From Rubritalea squalenifaciens DSM 18772 (lineage in GTDB: Bacteria > Verrucomicrobiota > Verrucomicrobiia > Verrucomicrobiales > Akkermansiaceae), in the NCBI RefSeq assembly GCF_900141815.1, contig NZ_FQYR01000003.1:620001-684000 (forward strand): a stretch of DNA of 64,000 nt, written 5' to 3'. Below the pieces are notes generated by a model, which did no database searches, was not told the DNA's origin, and was given only the letters and a program-made list of their open reading frames with translations. Position numbers and translations under genes: made by a program. This document shows, one piece after another, positions 26,733 to 36,211 of this stretch. How positions within the stretch are numbered: position 1 is the stretch's first letter; every line of letters starts with the position of its first letter.

Positions 26733-27905
26733 GTGGGCGTGAATTTTTTAGAATGTTTCTGGGTAGCACTCAAGTTAGGTCTGACTTCGTTTGGTGGTCC
26801 AGTTGCTCATTTAGCTTATTTCAGAGAGGAGTATGTTATCAAACGCAAATGGGTGAATGAAGAGAGATTTGCTGAGTTGATAGCTGTTTGCCAGTTTCTT
26901 CCAGGACCTGCAAGTAGCCAATTGGGGGCTGCTGTAGGATATGAGAGAGCTGGCTGGTTAGGTGGTTTCTTTGCTTGGCTGGGATTCACGTTGCCATCGG
27001 CTCTATTAATGACGGCCTTGGCAGTTGGGTTGTCTTCGGTTGAGGAACTGGTAGGTAATGGCTGGGTGCATGGTTTGAAGGTGGCTGCTGTAGCTGTGGT
27101 GGCTGTGGCAATATTTGGCATGAAGCGAAAGTTGTGCCCGACCTGGCCGAAGAAAGGGGTGGCTGTTGCTGCCCTGTTGGTTCTGATGGTTGTTGAACAG
27201 GCTTGGATGCAGCCATTGGTGATCTTGGGTGGATGTGTGGTCGGTGCTATATGGTTCTCCAAGTATGCGAGAAAGACCGAAAGGTTGGAGAATGCACGCA
27301 AACCCTATTTGGCAATCGGGACCATTTTAGTCATGGTCATGGTATTGGTTTTATTGCCTTACTTCATAGGTGACTCAGAGGGGGGCAAAGCTTTTGCTGG
27401 AATCGTAAGGTCTGGAGCACTGGTCTTTGGTGGAGGTCATGTCGTATTGCCATTGCTGGAGGCAGAGATGGTCTCTACGGGGTACATGGCAAGAGATACG
27501 TTTCTAGCTGGGTATGGAGCGGCTCAGGCCGTTCCTGGGCCTATGTTTAGTCTGGGGGCTTACTTGGGTGGGGTCTTGTCGCTTGGTGGTAATCCATGGT
27601 TGGGTGGGGTTCTGGGAACCTTAGCTATTTTTGGTCCGGGACTAATTCTGCTGTCAGCAGGTTTGCCTCTATGGAATAGAATCAAGCATATACCGCGAGC
27701 GCAGGGGGCGGTTGTCGGTGCCAATGCTGTTGTTGTAGGGTTGTTAGGAGCGGCTCTCCTTCACATGATAATGGGAGGTGTTCTACATGGTTGGGTCGAT
27801 TATCTCCTTGCGGTAGTCTACTTTGTCATTATTGGAACGAGAAAGCTGCCTATATGGCTGGTGATTGTCATCGCAGCTGTATTAGGAGGTGTTATTTGGG
27901 GATGA
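26733..27905 (+). CDS. chrA: Chromate efflux transporter ChrA
   Basis: A 390-residue long-form CHR protein with two homologous halves. The N-terminal half has KLGLTSFGGPVAHLAYFREEYV, the C-terminal half SGALVFGGGHVVLPLLEAEMV; both are the family's signature repeats. ChrA exports chromate from the cytoplasm, though many homologues have no proven substrate. The start is GTG at 26733 (or GTG 26739), only 13 bp from the nadD start. The stop overlaps the following helicase gene by ATGA. No chrB regulator is present. Confidence 0.93.
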   Translation: MGVNFLECFWVALKLGLTSFGGPVAHLAYFREEYVIKRKWVNEERFAELIAVCQFLPGPASSQLGAAVGYERAGWLGGFFAWLGFTLPSALLMTALAVGLSSVEELVGNGWVHGLKVAAVAVVAVAIFGMKRKLCPTWPKKGVAVAALLVLMVVEQAWMQPLVILGGCVVGAIWFSKYARKTERLENARKPYLAIGTILVMVMVLVLLPYFIGDSEGGKAFAGIVRSGALVFGGGHVVLPLLEAEMVSTGYMARDTFLAGYGAAQAVPGPMFSLGAYLGGVLSLGGNPWLGGVLGTLAIFGPGLILLSAGLPLWNRIKHIPRAQGAVVGANAVVVGLLGAALLHMIMGGVLHGWVDYLLAVVYFVIIGTRKLPIWLVIVIAAVLGGVIWG

Positions 27906-30631
27906 GTATCCGTTCATTAGTAGCTTGGCTGCGAGAATGTTATCGCGAAGACAGGAGTCGTGCGGGTGTACGTGATTTTTATGGCAGCGATGTGATGCAT
28001 CGCAGGATGACCCGTGATGAGGAAAAGCTACTCAATGATCTGTTGGAATCGGAGCATTTGCCGCCGCGCTATGCCGAGAAGGCTAGTGCTTATGCTCAAC
28101 TTCACAGTAAAGAACGAGATCTGATATATGGGGCTCTGCTTGTATGCGGAAAATCCATGGGGAGGGTTTATCGAGCTCCATTAATCATAGTAGAAGCTGA
28201 ATTTCTACATGAGGATAGCTCAACTGGATTCTCTTTGAAATCAGGTACATGGAGGTTGAACCCCTGTGCGATGGAGCTACTGGATGGCAATGATGGTTTA
28301 GAAGCTGAATTGCTTCAGGTCTTGTCGAGCGAGTGTCTGAGCCATGAGGTTGTCGGGGATATACGTCGTTCGATAGAGGTGCATTGCACAGGGGTAGAAA
28401 CGAGGAACTTGTTAGATTGGCCCTATTTGTTGAAGTCAAAGCAGGTAGAGGATGCTGGTCGCGACTCAAGCATTACAGTATTGCCTGCCTGTGGACTAGC
28501 CAATGTGACCAAGTCGGTATCTGCCCGAGGGGTTTTGAATGAGTTGGGGAGTATGACTACCTATACCGATCAAGCTTTTTCGCGGCCGCTCAGAGCTCTC
28601 TATAGTGGTGAGCAATTTAAGAACAAAGTGGATGATACGAATGCTCTTATGGTGCCTACTACCTTGAGCATACCGCAAGAGCGCATACTGAGATCCGTCA
28701 GGTCGAATGCTTTGACTGTTTGCTATGGACCTCCAGGAACTGGAAAATCCTTCACTTTAGCAGCAATAGCCTTGGACCATGTAGCAAGGGGGGAGAGGGT
28801 ATTGGTAGTCTCAAGAGGGGACCACGCAGTCGATGTCCTGCATCACAAAATAGATAGCATGCTGGAAGCTGGTGAGGCAACTGTGCGAGCTGGGAGAAAG
28901 CATTATCTACGAGAGTTAAAAAGTTATTTGGAACTCTGCCTGTCCGGAAGGACCGTGGACGGAATTGAATTGGTGAACTTGGGACAAAGGGAGTTAGAGA
29001 TTGAAGAACAGATCGCTCGAATTCAAAAGGTGGAGCGTGATCTAGAACGTGAGTTTGCAGCTTCTATTTCTCGTGGAGCCGTCATGGCTAAACCTGATAA
29101 GGGATGGTTTGATGATCTGCGTAATTATTTGTCAAAACGTTCTGTAAGTAAAAGGCCGCTGCTGGCTGAGATGATGATGTATCTTGAGCAATTACATGCA
29201 GAGCGAGAAAAGATGGTCAGGGAGTATGGTCGTCTCGAGCGTCAGTGCCGGCTCGTAAAGATTCTGGACTCTCCAGGATCACGCAAGGATCTGAAAGCCT
29301 TGCTGGAGGGAATGCGGAAACTCCAAGGTCACAGGCAAGAGGAGATTTTTAAAACAATAGATTTCAGTCTCATTTACGAAGCTTTGCCTATTTGGCTGAC
29401 CAAGTGCGACGACCTGCATCGTGTGCTACCCTTAACCAGAGAGCAATTCGATGTAGTCATTATTGATGAAGCAAGCCAATGTGATTTAGCTAGCGTCATG
29501 CCTGCTTTACAACGCGCAAAAAGAGCTGTTATTGCAGGTGATACTAAACAGCTGAGGCATGTCAGTTTTGTCTCTGAGAACCTGTTACGACAGCATGCGA
29601 TGAAATCATCCATAGATGCCGAGACGCTGGAGTCCTATCATTACAGGAAGAGAAGTCTGATGGATGTGGCTTGCGATCAAGTTTATGCTGCAGATCAAAC
29701 AGGTTTTCTTGATGAACATTTTCGCAGTCATCCTTCGATTATATCATTCAGTAATAAGCGTTTTTACCATGATTCTTTAAAGCTGATGAGAGAACAGCCT
29801 TGGGTGAGTTCTCAGGATCAACTGTTTGGTCACCGTTGCAGAGGTGTTAGGGGTGGAGATGGAGTCAATCAGGCAGAGGTGCACGCTATAGTCAAGGAGC
29901 TGAGGAAAATAGCACAAAAGGAGATCATGCTGCCAGTGCATGCATGTTGTAAAGTGGGAGTGCTGTCTCCCTTCAGAGCCCAAGTGGATGCCATTATGCA
30001 GGCTGTCCAAGAGGAGCTGTCCAGTAAGGAGCTTGATCGATTAATGAGGGGGCATCAGCTGGCGATAGGTACAGCTCATCAATTTCAGGGGGAAGAGCGA
30101 GATGTGATGCTCATCTCGCTATGCCTTACTTCAGCTTGTAGTCAGCAGACACGCCGCTTCCTGGAGCGTGAAGACGTATTCAATGTATCAATAACGAGAG
30201 CCAAGCTGTTACAGCGTGTGTATTACTCGATTGATTCATCGTCTCTCCCGTTAGATAGCTTGTTGGGGGATTATTTGAGGCATGTCAGTGAAGGTTCTAA
30301 CAATTATTTTTCTAGCGGTTCTGAGGCTATGGATGCTTTTGCCAATGAGGTGGCGATGAGGCTCCAGAAACTAGGTGCTCAAGTCATTCAAGAGGGGGTA
30401 GTAGCTGGAATGGATGTGGATCTTGTGTTGATCCATAGATCCAAAGTTCTAGGAATTGATTTGGTAGGGTTTCCGGGAGCTATGTTAGGCGCTATAGCGC
30501 AAAGAAAAGCCCAGCTGTTAGGACGGACTGGCTTGCGGATGTTACCTCTTGGCTACGTGGAGTGGCAGAGTAGAACAGAGGATTGCCTGCGTTTGATTAG
30601 TGGTCAGCTAGGACTTAAGCTTATTTCTTGA
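27902..30631 (+). CDS. SF1 (DNA2/UPF1-like) helicase with C-terminal nuclease-like region
   Basis: This 909-residue protein has Walker A GPPGTGKS at 276-283, Walker B IIDEASQCDL, motif III VIAGDTKQLRHV, and C-terminal motifs AHQFQGEERDVM and NVSITRAK, typical of the AAA_11/AAA_12 (UPF1-like SF1B) group. A coiled-coil insertion lies between motifs I and II (about 330-480). The tail (about 800-900), with MDVDLVLIHRSKVLGIDLVG, resembles a Vsr/DUF559-type endonuclease core, but the usual acidic-lysine residues are not all evident. The ATG at 27902 overlaps the chrA stop. The last 11 bp overlap the convergent AraC-type gene. A role in DNA or RNA metabolism or defence is possible. Confidence 0.87.
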   Translation: MSIRSLVAWLRECYREDRSRAGVRDFYGSDVMHRRMTRDEEKLLNDLLESEHLPPRYAEKASAYAQLHSKERDLIYGALLVCGKSMGRVYRAPLIIVEAEFLHEDSSTGFSLKSGTWRLNPCAMELLDGNDGLEAELLQVLSSECLSHEVVGDIRRSIEVHCTGVETRNLLDWPYLLKSKQVEDAGRDSSITVLPACGLANVTKSVSARGVLNELGSMTTYTDQAFSRPLRALYSGEQFKNKVDDTNALMVPTTLSIPQERILRSVRSNALTVCYGPPGTGKSFTLAAIALDHVARGERVLVVSRGDHAVDVLHHKIDSMLEAGEATVRAGRKHYLRELKSYLELCLSGRTVDGIELVNLGQRELEIEEQIARIQKVERDLEREFAASISRGAVMAKPDKGWFDDLRNYLSKRSVSKRPLLAEMMMYLEQLHAEREKMVREYGRLERQCRLVKILDSPGSRKDLKALLEGMRKLQGHRQEEIFKTIDFSLIYEALPIWLTKCDDLHRVLPLTREQFDVVIIDEASQCDLASVMPALQRAKRAVIAGDTKQLRHVSFVSENLLRQHAMKSSIDAETLESYHYRKRSLMDVACDQVYAADQTGFLDEHFRSHPSIISFSNKRFYHDSLKLMREQPWVSSQDQLFGHRCRGVRGGDGVNQAEVHAIVKELRKIAQKEIMLPVHACCKVGVLSPFRAQVDAIMQAVQEELSSKELDRLMRGHQLAIGTAHQFQGEERDVMLISLCLTSACSQQTRRFLEREDVFNVSITRAKLLQRVYYSIDSSSLPLDSLLGDYLRHVSEGSNNYFSSGSEAMDAFANEVAMRLQKLGAQVIQEGVVAGMDVDLVLIHRSKVLGIDLVGFPGAMLGAIAQRKAQLLGRTGLRMLPLGYVEWQSRTEDCLRLISGQLGLKLIS

Positions 30632-31385
30632 TCTTACTCGTGCTGGCCGAGGAGGATGAAGTTCTGTAGGCACCAGGGGCTAGACCTACTGTAGCATGAA
30701 ATTGTCGTGTGAATGCAGACTGATCGCTATAGCCGCATTCTTGTGCAACTTGAGCGATGGGCTTTTTTGAAGTCGTAAGCAAACGTGCTGCGGCTTCCAG
30801 TCTAGTTTTACGAATGAACTGAGAAGTGGTTAACTTGAAGACCTTGCGCATGCGTCTGTCCAGCTGTGTAACGGAGAGGTTTATCTTCGCGGCCATTTCA
30901 GCGATCTTCAGGTCGTCGGAGTAATGTTTGTGAATATACTCCACTGTTCTGAAGAGGCCTGCGAATTTGAGGTCTTCGTCACAGGGAGTCTGCAGGTCAC
31001 GTGAAATGGATGCGATGCCAATGATATTGCCATCTTTGCCTTCCAGAGGGAACTTGCTGGCTAGGTACCAACCGATTCCGCCTTTGCTATTCGTGACGAG
31101 TTCCACGCGGTCAATGATATCATTTCCCGTCTCATAGACGATATTGTCCTGGTCGCGGTAAATATCTGCCAAGTGCTTCGGAAACAGGTCATAGGCGGTC
31201 TTGCCAATGATATCATTCACAGATTTGAGGTTGAGCCGGTCTGCGAAGGCCCTATTTGCCGCAATGTAGCGATGATCTCTATTTTTTATACAGAACAGAA
31301 TATCAGGAACTTGTGCAAATAGTCTTTCTCCGATGATGGGAGTGGCTAGTTGGGATAGGAACTCTTCTCTGTATTTATTCGGCAT
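30621..31385 (-). CDS. PAS-AraC family transcriptional regulator
   Basis: A 254-residue regulator. An N-terminal PAS domain (about 15-125, DILFCIKNRDHRYIAANRAFADRL and GKTAYDLFPKHLADIYRDQD) is joined to a C-terminal AraC-type double helix-turn-helix (about 150-245) with IAQVAQECGYSDQSAFTRQFHATVG-type sequence. The frame is open to 31556, but the ATG at 31383-31385 gives a start just before PAS. It is divergent from putA, which lacks its own DNA-binding domain, so regulation of proline degradation is a reasonable inference. A direct repeat lies between the two genes. Confidence 0.9.
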   Translation of the reverse strand: MPNKYREEFLSQLATPIIGERLFAQVPDILFCIKNRDHRYIAANRAFADRLNLKSVNDIIGKTAYDLFPKHLADIYRDQDNIVYETGNDIIDRVELVTNSKGGIGWYLASKFPLEGKDGNIIGIASISRDLQTPCDEDLKFAGLFRTVEYIHKHYSDDLKIAEMAAKINLSVTQLDRRMRKVFKLTTSQFIRKTRLEAAARLLTTSKKPIAQVAQECGYSDQSAFTRQFHATVGLAPGAYRTSSSSASTSKIKK

Positions 31386-31439
31386 GGACGTGAGGTAATA
31401 GGATGAGTCACTAAAAGTGCAATTTGAGAGTATGGCGAC

Positions 31440-31486
31440 CCTTTTTTGGTCCGAAAATGATATTCTATGCCATTTTTGCTCCAAAA
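31440..31486. promoter_or_regulatory. Direct repeat, candidate AraC-type operator
   Basis: CCTTTTTTGGTCCGAAA (31440-31456) and CCATTTTTGCTCCAAAA (31470-31486) match at 14 of 17 positions with a 30-bp offset, about three turns of the helix. They lie in the 152-bp gap between the PAS-AraC gene and putA. AraC-family proteins bind direct repeats of about this length on one face of DNA, so this is a candidate operator for control of putA. Confidence 0.5.
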
Positions 31487-31537
31487 CCTGAAATGAAATG
31501 ACAATACGATTTCTTGTAAAAGAAGTAGCTTCCCGAC

Positions 31538-34500
31538 ATGACGATTTCTTCTGCAAGTGTAATGTTGGAAGGTGCTGAGCAAGAAATGCTTAGCAATGTT
31601 GACGTGGCAAAATCTATCGATAAGGTGGATAGTGCTCATATGTCTATTTCTTCCGTAAGCGAGCTTCTGGAAACAGTGAAGCAAGGCCAACCTAATGATA
31701 ATGAAATGGCTAATGCTGCTGTACAGCTTGCAGAGCTTATTTTGAAGAATGCCAATAAACGTCAAAAGCTTTCTGAGAAGTATCAGGCCTGGAAAATGGC
31801 GCGTATGATGAATGACCCACGTGGTAAGGCTTTGACCTTGGCCATGGCTGATCAGGTGTTCCGTCCTGCGAATCATGCCCGTTCTGCCAACCAGATGCGC
31901 TATCTTATCGAGGAATATGGTATTCCAGAGTATTTGCCTATCCATGAGCAGATCGCTATGCGTATTGGCGCCACCGTGTCACAGGTGGCTCCTGATATCG
32001 TGATGCCTGCCGTCACCACTAAAATGCGTGCAGAGAGTGATCAGGTGATTCTTCCCAGTGAAGATGCCAAGCTGAAGCCACACTTGGCGAAGCGCAAGAA
32101 GCAGTCGACTCGTATGAATATCAACCAGCTCGGTGAAGCTATTCTTGGTGAAGAGGAGGCGGCCCATCGCATGCAGCAAGTCATCGATCGACTTAAGAGT
32201 CCTGATTGCGAGTACATTTCTGTCAAAATTTCTGCGATCTTCTCACAGATCAATCTCGTAGCCTATGACTACACACTTGAGGAAATCAAGAAGCGCCTGA
32301 GAGAGCTTTACCGTGTGGCTAAAGAGCACACCTTTGTGCGTGAAGATGGTTCTGAGTCACCAAAGTTTGTGAACCTCGATATGGAAGAATATCGTGACCT
32401 TCGGCTTACATGTGATGCCTTCTGCCAAGTACTCGATGAAGAGGAATTCCAGCAGATACGTGCAGGTATTGTGCTACAGGCCTATCTTCCGGATTCTTTT
32501 AAAGTTCAGCAGAGCCTCACTGAGTGGGCGAAGAAGCGTGTCAGTGAAGGCATGGCATCCATCAAGGTACGTATCGTTAAGGGAGCTAACCTGGCGATGG
32601 AAACTGTGGACGCCAGTGTTCATGACTGGCCACTTGCCACCTACTACAGCAAGAAAGAGGTGGATGCGAACTTCAAGCGCATGGTGCACTATGGATGTGA
32701 GCCGGAAAACGCCAAGGCCGTACAGCTTGGTATTGCATCTCATAATCTATTTGAAGTTTCCTACTCCATGCTGGTTCGCGCCAAGATGGGTGTAGAGGAA
32801 TATGTGGAGTTTGAAATGCTCGAGGGCATGGCGAACCATCAGGCGCGTGCTGTCCAGGATTTCGCAGGAGGCCTACTTCGCTATGCTCCAGTCGTGAAGA
32901 AGGAAGATTTCCACTCAGCGATTTCCTATCTCGTACGTCGACTTGATGAAAACACACACGAGGAAAACTTCCTTCACGATATCTTTGGAATGACTCCTGG
33001 TGGCCAGAAGTGGAATAAGCAGAAGAAAATGTTCCTTGATGCACACGCCATCAAGGACGAGGTGAAAGATACTCCAAACCGTGTTCAGGACAGGAACTCA
33101 GAGACATTCGAGGTTGATTACGAAGCTGAATTCGAAAACAGCCCAGATACTGACTGGTCCCTGCTGCACAATCAACGCTGGATCATGGCCAAGATTGATG
33201 AAGTCAAAGCCAAGAAGATCGCGACCATTCCTCTGCAGATCGGTGGTGAGGAGGTACTGCGCGACACTGTAGGTATCGGTGTTGATCCATCCAAGAACGA
33301 AAAACTTTACGAATACTCATTGGCTGATGCTGATGATGTTCAGAAGGCACTTGATGTTGCAGAGCAAGCCCAGCCCGCTTGGGAGGCTCGCAGTATCGAA
33401 GAGCGTGCGAAGATTCTCAAAGATGTGGCTGTTGAAATCGGTAAATGCCGCGGTGAATCCATTGCCATCATGGTGATGGAGGCAGGCAAGGCAGCTCCGG
33501 AAGGTGATGCCGAAGTCAGTGAGGCGATCGACTTCGCCACCTACTATGCAGACAGCCTCAGCTGGGATGGCATGTTCGACGGTACTCAGATCAAAGCTCT
33601 TGGTACAGTAGTCATCACACCACCATGGAATTTCCCTTATGCGATCCCTTGCGGTGGTGTACTGGCCGCTCTCATGGCTGGTAATACTGTCATCATGAAG
33701 CCCGCTCCTGAGTCCACTCTCACTGCTTGGGTGATGGTTCAGCAACTCTGGAGAGCTGGTGTTCCTCGTGACGTGCTGCAGTTCCTGCCATGCCCGGACA
33801 ATGAGATTGGACGAAGCCTGGTGTCGAGTGATCGTGTGGGGGCAGTTGTCCTCACCGGTGCCTATGAAACTGGACGCCTGTTCCAGGGGTGGAAGCCAAA
33901 GATGAGATTGTATGCCGAGACTTCTGGTAAGAACTCACTCATCATTACGAATGCTGCCGATCCAGACCAAGCTATTAAGGATCTGGTGAAGAGCGCTTTT
34001 AACCATTCTGGGCAGAAGTGCTCTGCGGCCTCACTAGCAATCATCGAGGCAGATGTTTACGACAATCCTGCATTCATTCGACAACTGCGTGACGCAGCCG
34101 CCAGCTTGAGAGTAGGGCAGTCGTGGGATCCTTCATCTATTGTTACACCAGTGATGGTCGAGCCGGAGACTAGCCTCTACAAAGCACTAACCACGCTGGA
34201 GGAGGGTGAAGAGTGGTTACTTGAGCCCGTTAACCTTGAAGGCAATCCTCGTCTCTGGAGTCCAGGTATCAAACTAGGTGTTAAGCCTGGAAGCTGGTAT
34301 CATCGCACAGAGTGCTTCGGGCCGGTTCTCGGGTTGATCAGAGCCAAGAACCTCGAAGATGCAATCCGTATCCAGAATGATTCAAGTTTCGGCCTTACAG
34401 GTGGAATACACACACTGGATGACCGTGAGATCAAGATCTGGCGTGAGCGTGTGGAAGTCGGCAATGCTTATATCAACCGCCCGATTACGGGAGCCATTGT

Positions 34501-35209
34501 GCGTCGTCAGCCGTTTGGTGGTTGGAAGAATTCTTGCTTTGGTCCTGGCGCCAAGGCTGGTGGTCCTAACTACGTATCCATCTTCGGTACCTGGACTCAG
34601 GAGGAAGTTCCTACTCAGCTTGCTAAGCCGAGCTCCGAGGTAGCATCATTGCTGGTTCAGCTCAGTAACGAATTCTCCACAGAGAAAGGCTTGCTGGAGA
34701 GTGCCGCAGGTAGCTTCGCAAAATGGTGGAATGAAGAATATTCCATCGAGCATGATCCTACCGGCCTCCATGGAGAGACAAACCACTTCCGTTACGTGCC
34801 TCTGACTCGTGCTCTTCTGCGTGCAGACAAGATGAGTGATATTGAGATCGCTATCGCCATGCTGGCAGCTAAAACAGCAGGTGTAGAGATGGATATCTCA
34901 CTGAATGAGTCAAAGGGCTGGGTAAGCCAGTTCGCCGCGGGTACTGTCACAGTGGAAAGCGAGGATCAACTGATCAATCGTCTACCCGCAAGTGTGAAGG
35001 TGGATGGTGAGATCTATTACAGTAGCCTTCGCGCACCAGGAGCTAGTGAAGAGCTCTACCGTGCAGCCAATGACACAGCCTTACAGCTGATTGATTGGGA
35101 TGTTTTGGCCAATGGTCGAGTGGAGCTGATGCACTTCTTCAGAGAGCAGTCGATTTCTGAGTGTACACATCGCTATGGAAACATCATACCTAAAGCTGAC
35201 AGTTTCTAA
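31538..35209 (+). CDS. putA: Bifunctional proline dehydrogenase / glutamate semialdehyde dehydrogenase
   Basis: A 1223-residue PutA. The proline dehydrogenase barrel (about 90-480) carries KGANLAMETVDASVHDWPLA and related FAD-domain segments. The aldehyde dehydrogenase domain (about 560-1030) has the catalytic C828 in SGQKCSAASLAI and TPPWNFPYAIPCGG. About 170 further C-terminal residues form an extra domain. The enzyme oxidises proline to glutamate in two steps with channelling of the intermediate. The N-terminus lacks the ribbon-helix-helix domain of trifunctional PutA, so it does not repress itself; the divergent PAS-AraC gene may do so. Confidence 0.96.
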   Translation: MTISSASVMLEGAEQEMLSNVDVAKSIDKVDSAHMSISSVSELLETVKQGQPNDNEMANAAVQLAELILKNANKRQKLSEKYQAWKMARMMNDPRGKALTLAMADQVFRPANHARSANQMRYLIEEYGIPEYLPIHEQIAMRIGATVSQVAPDIVMPAVTTKMRAESDQVILPSEDAKLKPHLAKRKKQSTRMNINQLGEAILGEEEAAHRMQQVIDRLKSPDCEYISVKISAIFSQINLVAYDYTLEEIKKRLRELYRVAKEHTFVREDGSESPKFVNLDMEEYRDLRLTCDAFCQVLDEEEFQQIRAGIVLQAYLPDSFKVQQSLTEWAKKRVSEGMASIKVRIVKGANLAMETVDASVHDWPLATYYSKKEVDANFKRMVHYGCEPENAKAVQLGIASHNLFEVSYSMLVRAKMGVEEYVEFEMLEGMANHQARAVQDFAGGLLRYAPVVKKEDFHSAISYLVRRLDENTHEENFLHDIFGMTPGGQKWNKQKKMFLDAHAIKDEVKDTPNRVQDRNSETFEVDYEAEFENSPDTDWSLLHNQRWIMAKIDEVKAKKIATIPLQIGGEEVLRDTVGIGVDPSKNEKLYEYSLADADDVQKALDVAEQAQPAWEARSIEERAKILKDVAVEIGKCRGESIAIMVMEAGKAAPEGDAEVSEAIDFATYYADSLSWDGMFDGTQIKALGTVVITPPWNFPYAIPCGGVLAALMAGNTVIMKPAPESTLTAWVMVQQLWRAGVPRDVLQFLPCPDNEIGRSLVSSDRVGAVVLTGAYETGRLFQGWKPKMRLYAETSGKNSLIITNAADPDQAIKDLVKSAFNHSGQKCSAASLAIIEADVYDNPAFIRQLRDAAASLRVGQSWDPSSIVTPVMVEPETSLYKALTTLEEGEEWLLEPVNLEGNPRLWSPGIKLGVKPGSWYHRTECFGPVLGLIRAKNLEDAIRIQNDSSFGLTGGIHTLDDREIKIWRERVEVGNAYINRPITGAIVRRQPFGGWKNSCFGPGAKAGGPNYVSIFGTWTQEEVPTQLAKPSSEVASLLVQLSNEFSTEKGLLESAAGSFAKWWNEEYSIEHDPTGLHGETNHFRYVPLTRALLRADKMSDIEIAIAMLAAKTAGVEMDISLNESKGWVSQFAAGTVTVESEDQLINRLPASVKVDGEIYYSSLRAPGASEELYRAANDTALQLIDWDVLANGRVELMHFFREQSISECTHRYGNIIPKADSF

Positions 35210-35235
35210 GCGACCTGTTGACTTTTAAATAATCA

Positions 35236-35275
35236 ATGAGGCCCACCTCCAGACTGGAGGTGGGCCTCATTTTTA
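35236..35275 (+). terminator. Rho-independent terminator after putA
   Basis: A perfect 15-bp stem, ATGAGGCCCACCTCC (35236-35250) with GGAGGTGGGCCTCAT (35256-35270), has a 5-nt loop and is followed by TTTTT overlapping the last stem base. It lies 27 bp after the putA stop. The minus-strand gene starting at 36211 ends only 16 bp to the right and may use the same stem, though without a T-tract. Confidence 0.93.
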
Positions 35276-35290
35276 ATGATTGATGTTATA

Positions 35291-36211
35291 CTAATAGCCT
35301 GGCGTGACGTTTTGATTATCCCTGTCCATACTGCTAATTGGTTTTGAGTAGCCGTCGGTGATTGTGGAATTACTGTCACTTGTGGGTGCAATCTTTCTGT
35401 ATGTGGGGTTTTTAGCATCCTTAGTGAGATCCTTTAACTCATAGACTGGGGACTCTTTAGGGTGAGGCTGTGAGTTATTCCACTGCAGCGTCAAAATAGC
35501 TGCAATGACTACGATAGCCGCAGCAGCGATCGTGGAAAGCCTGTTGACTGGATCAGAAAAGAAATTTGTTTTTTTCTGCATGGAGACAAGCTCGTCATCT
35601 CTACTATCTTCACCGGTAGCTTCTAGAAGAGAGTGATGGATTGTTTCATTAGGCAGGATGGCCATCATGAAGGTAAATAGAATGCTTTGAAGTCTTGATG
35701 TGGGAACTCCTAAAATAATGGATAGAGCTTGGTCCAGACGTACGGCTGGGCACTCCTCATTCTCTAGGCCCCATTCTATAAACATTTTTTGACGTCCTTC
35801 ATCTTCGTACAAGCGATACGACTCTATTCCCTTACGTGGATCAGGAACTCTGAAGTTACTCAAGACCGACTTGGCATCCGGGTGGATTTGGTCGCTGGCC
35901 AAGGCCTGTTGCATTCTGATCCATCCTTGTAGGAGGTGATAGACTTCATCTTCAGGGATTTCCTGGTAGCTGGTGAGGCTGCGCGGTGGTTCTATCGGGT
36001 CTTCATGATAATCAGAGAGCTCCAGTTGATAGTGTATATTATCCTTGTCGATGATGACGGTGGGAAAGAGGTCGGAAAAAAAACGCGACAATTCGTCGTG
36101 CACCAGATCAGATGTCTGTTGTCTGGGGCAGTGTTTCAATGGCTTAATGAGTGGTGAATACGTTTCACCTTCACTGCCATCAACCGCTGGTGGAGGGGGG
36201 GATGCGATCAT
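35291..36211 (-). CDS. Single-pass membrane protein of unknown function
   Basis: A 306-residue protein I do not recognise. Residues 1-225 are soluble, acidic and probably cytoplasmic. One membrane helix follows at about 229-246 (STIAAAAIVVIAAILTL). The remaining 60 residues are polar, Ser/Asp/Asn-rich and probably disordered in the periplasm. The tail-proximal helix and soluble N-terminus recall anti-sigma-like membrane proteins, but no conserved motif supports that and no sigma gene is adjacent. It is a full-length frame with a convincing start (CAT at 36209-36211). Confidence 0.72.
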   Translation of the reverse strand: MIASPPPPAVDGSEGETYSPLIKPLKHCPRQQTSDLVHDELSRFFSDLFPTVIIDKDNIHYQLELSDYHEDPIEPPRSLTSYQEIPEDEVYHLLQGWIRMQQALASDQIHPDAKSVLSNFRVPDPRKGIESYRLYEDEGRQKMFIEWGLENEECPAVRLDQALSIILGVPTSRLQSILFTFMMAILPNETIHHSLLEATGEDSRDDELVSMQKKTNFFSDPVNRLSTIAAAAIVVIAAILTLQWNNSQPHPKESPVYELKDLTKDAKNPTYRKIAPTSDSNSTITDGYSKPISSMDRDNQNVTPGY

